Shown: piece by piece, positions 58,281 to 64,000 of the stretch | Layout: the number at the start of each line of letters is the position of its first letter | Position numbering within the stretch: position 1 is the stretch's first letter | Assembly (NCBI RefSeq): GCF_036032445.1 | Contig: NZ_CP107932.1 | Span: 5,768,501-5,832,500 of the forward strand | Direction: 5' to 3' | From: Nocardia sp. NBC_00416 | Lineage (GTDB): Bacteria > Actinomycetota > Actinomycetes > Mycobacteriales > Mycobacteriaceae | Length of the DNA: 64,000 nucleotides | The notes under the pieces: generated by a model | Database searches by the model: none | What the model saw: the letters and a program-made list of their open reading frames with translations, nothing else | What the model was told of the DNA's origin: nothing | Made by a program: the position numbers and the translations under genes

Positions 58281-58736
58281 TCAGCCGGCAGCCGAACCGG
58301 CCGTCAGCGGGCCGAGCGCGCTGCGCAGGTCACTGGTCTTGGGGACGCCGGAGATGCGGAACCGCTCCCGTCCCTCGGCGTCGAATACGAAGGTGGTCGG
58401 GAGTGACAGGACGTTGAGCTCTCTGGCCAGCGCCGGATCGGCGTCGATATCGATCTCGATATCGCGCGGCGGCTGCGGCGAATCTGCCAGGTCCCGGGTG
58501 GCGTCGGCGACCACTCGGCGCACGGCGGCGCACGGACCGCACCAGTCGGCGGAGAAGTGCAGTACGGCCGGCCCGGACCCGGTGACTCCGGCGGCGACGA
58601 GCAGATCGTCGCGCGTACCGGTATCGCGTTCCAGGGTGGCCGGGGCGGAGCGCAGCGCGCCTTCGCGCCGACGCAGGTAGAGGCCTACAGCCAGCCCGGC
58701 CAGCAGCATTACCGCCAGAATGGTGATCTCGATCAT
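58281..58736 (-). CDS. Membrane-anchored thioredoxin-like protein
   Basis: This 151-residue protein has an N-terminal membrane helix (about residues 3-21) followed by basic residues and a thioredoxin fold with active site HFSADWCGPCAAVRR (CGPC near 70-73) and the cis-Pro in VLSLPTTFVFD. The topology (short N-terminus then basic RRR) suggests the thioredoxin domain is cytoplasmic. The position matches Rv0816c (ThiX). The ATG overlaps the LmeA stop. Confidence 0.92.
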   Translation of the reverse strand: MIEITILAVMLLAGLAVGLYLRRREGALRSAPATLERDTGTRDDLLVAAGVTGSGPAVLHFSADWCGPCAAVRRVVADATRDLADSPQPPRDIEIDIDADPALARELNVLSLPTTFVFDAEGRERFRISGVPKTSDLRSALGPLTAGSAAG

Positions 58737-59542
58737 GGGCGCCGCAATCTGTTCAGGTCGATCGTCACATCTTCACCCCGGCCCTCGACCACGATATGGC
58801 CGCCCAGGGCGGTGACCTCGGTGGGCCGGATACCGAACGGGAGTTCCTTGGTATCGATGGTACGGGTGAACATCGCCAGCACTGCCGGGATGTCGACTTC
58901 GTCGACCACGGGTTCCGAGGGGACCGGTGAGATCTCCTCGGAGTACAGGCCGGTGGCCACGATCCGCACCTGGTCGCCGTCGAGCAGCAGGTCGGCCGCC
59001 ACGCTGACCCGTTCCCCGGCGAAACTCGCGCCCTGCTGTCCGCTCGGCGCCGAGGGCAGCGTCCCGGTCAGTACCAGCGCGCCCGCCGTGGTCATCCCTG
59101 ATCCGCCCGAACCGCCGGTGCCGTCTGATTTGTCCGCGGGCCGCGAATGGACCTCCAGATCGGGGATGCCGAATAGACGGCCGAGTTCGGTCGGCGCGAC
59201 ACGCATCCGGACGTCCACCCGGTCCACCGGCACGCTGCGCACCCGGCCGTCGACCAGATCGCTCAGCGGCAGTTTCATCCCGTGGAGGGTGGCCTCGAGA
59301 CCTATCTCACCGGGTATGTCGGGCCGGACGCTGTCGGCTTTGATCTCGATATTGTCGTAGCGGCCGTCGAGCGCCTGCCGCAGGAAGGGGAAACCGTGGA
59401 AGGTGACTTCCGGGTCGGCGCTCAGGTCGGCGCCGACTTTCAGTGACCGGGACACGCGGTATTCCGAATATGCGGCCGCGCCGAAATCGACGACCACTGC
59501 CAATCCCGCGAGGCACAGCAGTCCGATGATCAGCTTCCGCAT
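58733..59542 (-). CDS. lmeA: LmeA-like DUF2993 envelope protein
   Basis: This 269-residue protein has an N-terminal signal anchor (MRKLIIGLLCLAGLAVVVDF) and a large beta-rich DUF2993 domain (VTFHGFPFLRQALDGRYDNI, then VDVRMRVAPTELGRLFGIPDL). Its mycobacterial counterpart (Rv0817c) controls lipomannan mannan elongation. ATG 59542 is chosen because TAGGGT lies 7 bases upstream (leaderless geometry); ATG 59551 three codons earlier is equally open. A Gly/Ser-rich insert lies near residue 140. Confidence 0.85.
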   Translation of the reverse strand: MRKLIIGLLCLAGLAVVVDFGAAAYSEYRVSRSLKVGADLSADPEVTFHGFPFLRQALDGRYDNIEIKADSVRPDIPGEIGLEATLHGMKLPLSDLVDGRVRSVPVDRVDVRMRVAPTELGRLFGIPDLEVHSRPADKSDGTGGSGGSGMTTAGALVLTGTLPSAPSGQQGASFAGERVSVAADLLLDGDQVRIVATGLYSEEISPVPSEPVVDEVDIPAVLAMFTRTIDTKELPFGIRPTEVTALGGHIVVEGRGEDVTIDLNRLRRP

Positions 59543-59735
59543 GGCATGCACCCTAGTGGACGCGCCGGAGCGGGCCCACGCACCGGTCGGCGGGCATCAT
59601 CGTGCTCCGATCTACCCGGAATACGAGGTCATCGGGTCCGACGCGCTAATCTTGCAGCGATTACTTTGTGGATGAGCAACGTGGCGACGGCGACGAAGCT
59701 GGCTTTCGCGTAGCTACGAGATGGGAGGAGTGCTT

Positions 59736-60503
59736 GTGGAGCTGCTCCTGCTGACCTCCGACCCCGACCCCGAATCGGTTCTGCCCTCGTTATCGCTGCT
59801 CGCACACAATGTGCGGCCCGCGCCGACCGAGGTGGCGTCGTTGCTGGAGGCGGGTACCGCGGATATCGCGTTGGTGGACGCGCGTTCCGATCTGGCGGCC
59901 GCCCGCGGGCTGTGCCGGCTGCTCGGCAGCACCGGGTCGTCGGTGCCGGTGGTCGCCGTACTCACCGAAGGCGGTCTGGTCGCGGTGAACGCAGACTGGG
60001 GTCTCGACGATATTCTGCTGCCCAGTACCGGGCCCGCGGAGCTGGACGCCCGGCTCCGGCTGCTCGTCGGCCGCACCGGGGGTGCGGCCAGCCCGGAGAA
60101 CTCCGGAAAGATCACCCTGGGCGAGCTGGTGATCGACGAGGGCACCTACACCGCGCGGTTGCGCGGGCGTCCGCTCGATCTGACCTACAAGGAATTCGAG
60201 CTGTTGAAGTATCTCGCGCAGCACGCGGGCCGGGTCTTCACCCGCGCTCAGCTGCTGCAGGAGGTCTGGGGCTACGACTTCTTCGGCGGTACCCGGACCG
60301 TGGACGTGCATGTCAGACGGTTGCGCGCGAAGCTGGGCAGTGAATACGAATCGCTGATCGGCACCGTACGCAATGTGGGTTACAAGGCGGTACGGCCCGC
60401 TCGGTCGTCGAACAAGAACGATCCCGATTCCCGGTCGGCGAACGGGGAGTCCGAGGGGGCGGAGACGGATTCGATGGCGCCGGTCAACGGCACTGTCCAG
60501 TGA
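59736..60503 (+). CDS. glnR: GlnR-type nitrogen response regulator
   Basis: This 255-residue OmpR-family regulator has an atypical receiver (about 1-115) that starts VELLLLTSDPDPESVLPSLS. It retains an Asp in IALVDARSDL but lacks the full acidic pocket, as in GlnR, which works without phosphorylation as a dimer. The C-terminal winged helix (about 130-225) contains LTYKEFELLKYLAQHAGRVF and GGTRTVDVHVRRLRAKLG. GTG 59736 follows GGGAGGAG; a longer in-frame ATG at 59721 overlaps that site. It would regulate ammonium assimilation. It overlaps mshD (GTGA). Confidence 0.93.
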   Translation: MELLLLTSDPDPESVLPSLSLLAHNVRPAPTEVASLLEAGTADIALVDARSDLAAARGLCRLLGSTGSSVPVVAVLTEGGLVAVNADWGLDDILLPSTGPAELDARLRLLVGRTGGAASPENSGKITLGELVIDEGTYTARLRGRPLDLTYKEFELLKYLAQHAGRVFTRAQLLQEVWGYDFFGGTRTVDVHVRRLRAKLGSEYESLIGTVRNVGYKAVRPARSSNKNDPDSRSANGESEGAETDSMAPVNGTVQ

Positions 60504-61423
60504 GCCCGGCGGAGATGACCGAGTTCGAACTGGCGTGGAGCGAGCGCTCTCTGGGAGATCGCGCCGACCGGGTGCGCGCACTGCTGGACGCCGCGGCGGC
60601 GGCCGACGGTGTCGCGCCGGTGTCCGAGCAGGCTGTGCTCGGGCTGCGCCGTGAATCCACGGCCCGTCATCTGCTCGCACTGACCGGGGATACGGTGGCC
60701 GGCTACGCGAACCTGACGCCCGGCCACGGCGAGCATCCAGCGATGGCGGAAGCGGCGGTGGCGCCGCAGTATCGTGGCCGGGGTCTCGGGCGCGAAGTGG
60801 TATCGGCGGCGCTCGCCGCGGGAGGTCCCGGTGCGCGTATCTGGGCCCACGGAAAGTTGCCCGCGGCACAGGCGGTGGCAGACCGGTTGGGGCTGGTCGT
60901 GGCGCGCGAACTCTGGCAGATGCGACGCCCGCTGGCAACGCCGGAGCTACCTGATGTCGAGGTGCCCGACGGTGTCGTCCTCCGCACTTACGCCGGCCCG
61001 GCCGATGACGCCGAACTGTTGCGGGTCAACAACTCGGCCTTCGATTGGCACCCTGAGCAGGGCGGCTGGACCGGCGACGAGCTGGCGCAGCGCCGCGCGG
61101 AGGACTGGTTCGACCCGGCCGGGCTGTTTCTGGCCGTCGATGCCGAGCAGCCGGAGCGATTGCTCGGATTCCACTGGACCAAGGTCCATCGGGACGAGAA
61201 CCCTCCCGCCGGTGAGGTGTACGTGGTCGGGATCGACCCGGCCGCGCAGGGGCGCGGGCTCGGCCGGCTGCTCACGTTGGTCGGGCTGCGCCATCTGCGC
61301 GACGCCGGACTGGGAGAGGTCCTGCTGTATACCGAGGCTGACAACACCGCCGCGGTCCGCACCTATCGCGGGCTGGGATTCGAACCGGCCCATATCGATA
61401 TCGCGTATTCGTTGCCCGGTTGA
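60500..61423 (+). CDS. mshD: Mycothiol synthase (acetyltransferase MshD)
   Basis: This 307-residue enzyme with two GNAT domains acetylates Cys-GlcN-Ins in the last step of mycothiol synthesis. The N-terminal domain has VAPQYRGRGLGREVV (about 88-102) and the C-terminal domain VVGIDPAAQGRGLGRLLTLVGLRHL and LYTEADNTAAVRTYRGLGF near the end, matching acetyl-CoA binding. The GTG overlaps the glnR stop; ATG 60515 is a possible alternative start. Mycothiol is the main low-molecular-weight thiol of actinobacteria. Confidence 0.95.
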   Translation: MSPAEMTEFELAWSERSLGDRADRVRALLDAAAAADGVAPVSEQAVLGLRRESTARHLLALTGDTVAGYANLTPGHGEHPAMAEAAVAPQYRGRGLGREVVSAALAAGGPGARIWAHGKLPAAQAVADRLGLVVARELWQMRRPLATPELPDVEVPDGVVLRTYAGPADDAELLRVNNSAFDWHPEQGGWTGDELAQRRAEDWFDPAGLFLAVDAEQPERLLGFHWTKVHRDENPPAGEVYVVGIDPAAQGRGLGRLLTLVGLRHLRDAGLGEVLLYTEADNTAAVRTYRGLGFEPAHIDIAYSLPG

Positions 61424-61557
61424 GGTCCGGCGAGCTTTCCGGGCTGTGACCGCCGGGTGACTCGATGTCCTGTCGAGGCGGCCGAAACCGCTCCCGGGTG
61501 GGCGTGGAGTAACGACGCGGCAAACATCACACATTTCGGACGGGTTAGCGCCGGGCT

Positions 61558-61575
61558 GTTCACCTTCCGTTCACT
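61558..61575 (+). promoter_or_regulatory. Pho box-like direct repeat upstream of pstS
   Basis: GTTCACC and GTTCACT are repeated with an 11-base period, matching the PhoP/RegX3 box consensus of actinobacteria (direct GTTCACC repeats). They lie 31 bases upstream of a -10 box TAGGTT at 61607-61612. Phosphate starvation should induce the operon. The full gap 61424-61727 (304 bases) holds no gene. Confidence 0.7.
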
Positions 61576-61727
61576 TGCCCTGGTCCAGCTGTCCATCGAC
61601 GCGACCTAGGTTGATTCTGGGCGCCAGTAGGTCGCCCGGTGTGCAAGTTCCCCGCGAACGGACGCACCGAAACACGCGCCCGGGCCGGTGAGGGACCGGG
61701 CGAGTAGGACGTATCCGGAGGACTGGA

Positions 61728-62837
61728 GTGAAGTTCAAGCGCAGCAGCGCCCTCGTCGGTGTGATCGCGGCGGTGACCCTGCCGCTGGCCGCCTGCGGCA
61801 GCGACGACAACGCGTCCGCGACCGGTGTCGAGGCCAACGCCGATGTCACCTGCGGTGGCGAGGAAGCACTCAAGGCGAGTGGGTCGTCGGCGCAGAAGAA
61901 CGCCGTGGAGCGTTTCACCGCCGCCTTCGAGACCAACTGCGACGGCCAGACCCTCAACTACACCTCGAGCGGTTCCGGCGCGGGTGTCAAGGAATTCCTC
62001 GGCGGCCAGACCGATTTCGCCGGCAGCGACTCCCCGCTCAGCGAGAAGAAGGGCGAGCCCGCCGCGGCCGCGCAGCGCTGCGCTTCGCCCGCGTGGAATC
62101 TGCCGACCGTCTTCGGCCCGATCGCCATCACCTACAACATCGACGGCGTCACCGATCTCGCGCTCGACGGCCCGACCCTGGCGAAGATCTTCAACGGCAG
62201 CATCAAGACTTGGGACGCTCCCGAGATCAAGGCGCTCAACGAGGGCAAGCAGCTGCCCGCTGAGCCGATCAAGGTCGTCTACCGGTCCGACGAGTCCGGT
62301 ACCACCGACAACTTCCAGCTCTACCTGGACGCCGCTTCCGAAGGCGCCTGGGGCAAGGGCGCCGGCAAGGTCTTCAACGGCGGCGTCGGCGAGGGCACTC
62401 AGGGCAACGAGGGCACCTCGGCCGCGGTGAAGAGCACCAAGAACTCCATCTCCTACAACGAGTGGTCGTTCGCCAAATCGCAGAACCTGTCGGTGACCCG
62501 GATCGTCACCTCCGCCGGACCCGCTCCGGTCGAGCTGACCTCCGCGACCGCCGCCAAGGCGATCAACGGTGTGAAGATCAAGGGCGAGGGCAACGACCTG
62601 GTGCTCGACACCTCGTCGTTCTACAAGCCGACCGAAACCGGCGCCTACCCGATCATCCTGCCGACCTATGAGATCGTGTGCTCGAAGTACGCCGACGGGG
62701 CGACCGCGACCGCTGTCAAGGCATTCCTGACCTCCGCCGTCACCAACGGCCAGGACGGTCTGGCGGACAACGGTTACGTGCCGATCCCGGAGGAGTTCAA
62801 GACCAAGCTGACCACGGCGATCAACGCCATCTCCTGA
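61728..62837 (+). CDS. pstS: Phosphate-binding lipoprotein PstS
   Basis: This 369-residue periplasmic-type phosphate binder has a lipobox LAAC (lipidated Cys at residue 24). Phosphate-contact segments are SGSSAQKN, YTSSGSGAGVKEF, FAGSDSPLS and YRSDESGTTDNFQLYL, the typical PstS pattern. GTG with GGAGGA upstream. It is the first gene of pstSCA(B), of which only the start of pstA lies in the window. Confidence 0.96.
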   Translation: MKFKRSSALVGVIAAVTLPLAACGSDDNASATGVEANADVTCGGEEALKASGSSAQKNAVERFTAAFETNCDGQTLNYTSSGSGAGVKEFLGGQTDFAGSDSPLSEKKGEPAAAAQRCASPAWNLPTVFGPIAITYNIDGVTDLALDGPTLAKIFNGSIKTWDAPEIKALNEGKQLPAEPIKVVYRSDESGTTDNFQLYLDAASEGAWGKGAGKVFNGGVGEGTQGNEGTSAAVKSTKNSISYNEWSFAKSQNLSVTRIVTSAGPAPVELTSATAAKAINGVKIKGEGNDLVLDTSSFYKPTETGAYPIILPTYEIVCSKYADGATATAVKAFLTSAVTNGQDGLADNGYVPIPEEFKTKLTTAINAIS

Positions 62838-62847
62838 TAGCGCGAAT

Positions 62848-63897
62848 ATGACAGTCAACCCAGAGGTAGCCGCCGCGGGCTCGTCAGCAGTGACGAGTCC
62901 GCGGAAGGTCGGAGACACTGCACCCATGTCGAGCGACCCCGAGAAAGCGCCGTCGCGCAACAAGAGCGGCGGCAACAGCCAGCGAGCCGAACTGATCTTC
63001 AAATCGCTGGCGACCACCGCGGCTGCGATCATCGTGGCATCGATCGCGCTGATCGCACTGTTCCTGCTGATCCGTGCGGTGCCATCGCTGCGGGCTGACC
63101 AGGTGAACTTCTTCACCAGCGCGGAGTTCAACACCGGTGACGCGGACAATCTCCGCTTCGGTATCCGTGACCTGTTCATGGTGACGGTATTGAGCTCCGC
63201 GTTCGCGCTGGTCATCGCGGTGCCGATCGGCGTCGGTATCGCTTTGTTCCTCACCCGCTACGCACCCAAGCGGCTCGCCAAGCCGTTCTCCATGCTGACC
63301 GATCTGCTGGCCGCGGTGCCGTCGATCGTGTACGGCCTGTGGGGTCTGCTGGTGCTGGCGGAGTATCTGAAACCGTTCCAGGAGTTCCTCAACCAGAACC
63401 TGGGTTGGTTCTTCCTGTTCGCCGACGGCAATGTCTCCATCGGTGGCGGCGGCACGATCTTCACGGCCGGCGTGGTGCTGGCGGTGATGATCCTGCCGAT
63501 CATCACCTCGGTGTCGCGTGAGGTCTTCGCGCTGACCCCGCTGGCGCATATCGAGGCGGCTCAGGCGCTGGGCGCCACCAAATGGGAAGTCGTGCGGATG
63601 ACCGTCCTGCCCTATGGCCGCAGCGGTGTCATCGCCGGTTCGATGCTCGGTCTGGGCCGCGCGCTCGGTGAGACCATCGCGGTACTGCTCATCCTGAAGA
63701 TCTCGTCGAGCCCCGGCGCCTGGTCGCTGTTCGACGGTGGCTTCACCTTCGCGTCCAAGATCGCCTCGGCGGCGGCCGAGTTCAGCGCGCCACTGCCCAC
63801 GGGCGCATATATCGCGGCGGGCTTCGTGCTCTTCGCGCTGACCTTCGTCGTCAACGCGCTGGCCAGGCTCGCGGCGGGCGGAAAGGTGAACGGCTGA
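62848..63897 (+). CDS. pstC: Phosphate ABC transporter permease PstC
   Basis: This 349-residue permease has six transmembrane helices (about residues 55-80, 110-135, 150-170, 205-225, 270-290 and 315-340). The inner-membrane-component loop EAAQALGATKWEVVRMTVLPYGRSGVIAGS lies around residues 231-260 (given by key residues). The first ~45 residues are polar; an ATG at 62926 is a possible later start. Confidence 0.95.
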   Translation: MTVNPEVAAAGSSAVTSPRKVGDTAPMSSDPEKAPSRNKSGGNSQRAELIFKSLATTAAAIIVASIALIALFLLIRAVPSLRADQVNFFTSAEFNTGDADNLRFGIRDLFMVTVLSSAFALVIAVPIGVGIALFLTRYAPKRLAKPFSMLTDLLAAVPSIVYGLWGLLVLAEYLKPFQEFLNQNLGWFFLFADGNVSIGGGGTIFTAGVVLAVMILPIITSVSREVFALTPLAHIEAAQALGATKWEVVRMTVLPYGRSGVIAGSMLGLGRALGETIAVLLILKISSSPGAWSLFDGGFTFASKIASAAAEFSAPLPTGAYIAAGFVLFALTFVVNALARLAAGGKVNG

Positions 63898-64000
63898 TGA
63901 CCACCATGACCAGCCTCAACAAGCCGGTCAAGGCACCGACCTTCCGGAACGTGAGTACCGCCCGCCGGATCAAGAACAACCTCGCGACCGTGGTGTTCGC
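63897..64000 (+). CDS. pstA: Phosphate ABC transporter permease PstA, N-terminal fragment
   Basis: The frame opens at an ATG overlapping the pstC stop (ATGA) and reads MTTMTSLNKPVKAPTFRNVS before a basic segment and the first hydrophobic residues. It runs off the window after 34 codons. The call rests on position after pstC. Confidence 0.8.
   Translation, partial: MTTMTSLNKPVKAPTFRNVSTARRIKNNLATVVF

Overview
The window is high-GC actinobacterial DNA, most likely from Nocardia or a close mycolic-acid-containing relative (Rhodococcus or Mycobacterium family). The evidence is a complete mce-type lipid importer, an antigen-85-like mycolyltransferase/esterase, a mycothiol synthase, an LmeA-like protein, and gene order that follows the Mycobacterium tuberculosis Rv3489-Rv3501c and Rv0774c-Rv0820 neighbourhoods. 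Frequent GTG starts, 4-base ATGA/GTGA overlaps and many apparently leaderless starts also fit. No species assignment can be made from sequence reading alone.

Layout. 1-10178: mce4-type operon (yrbE4A partial, yrbE4B, mce4A-F, mam4A, mam4B), by family knowledge a sterol importer. 10219-14215: an HNH endonuclease gene broken by an amber codon, tRNA-Thr(TGU), an orphan MbtH, an alpha/beta hydrolase, a 56-residue protein and otsA. 14216-18021: a two-component system and a HIT gene bracketed by a near-identical 243-base inverted repeat. 18022-22282: PH-domain protein, purD, and two cell-wall enzymes (SLT and M23) separated by an AT-rich gap. 22337-30454: aminotransferase, TetR regulator, purB, HIT protein, mycolyltransferase-like esterase, oligopeptidase B, DUF2334 protein. 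30530-43095: MBL hydrolase, purS-purQ, M18 aminopeptidase, purL, membrane hydrolase, CPBP protein, hypothetical protein, purF, purM. Purine genes are scattered through 24-43 kb instead of forming one operon. 43470-48238: DUF3073, asparaginase, MOSC protein, YgfZ, SCP-like protein, PabC. 48369-54718: cydABDC for cytochrome bd oxidase and its assembly transporter, with a candidate operator in front. 54755-58280: a puzzling mini-ORF plus long hairpin, a nitrobindin-like gene with a tiny membrane-protein partner, and a sulfur cluster (sseC, cysA2, DUF4395) behind a Cys-rich attenuator peptide. 58281-64000: thioredoxin-like protein, LmeA, GlnR, MshD and the start of the pst phosphate transporter behind a Pho-box-like direct repeat.

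The most distinctive non-coding content is a family of dispersed intergenic repeats. The five complete copies each have a 94-base core with nested 11-bp and 10-bp inverted repeats around a purine-rich AGCG-periodic centre. A second hairpin follows whose stem changes in a compensatory way between copies, and then a conserved AATAAACACAG-like end. At least five partial copies are also present. One copy supplies the probable leaderless promoter of a neighbouring gene, another abuts a start codon, and one inverted pair flanks a signalling locus.
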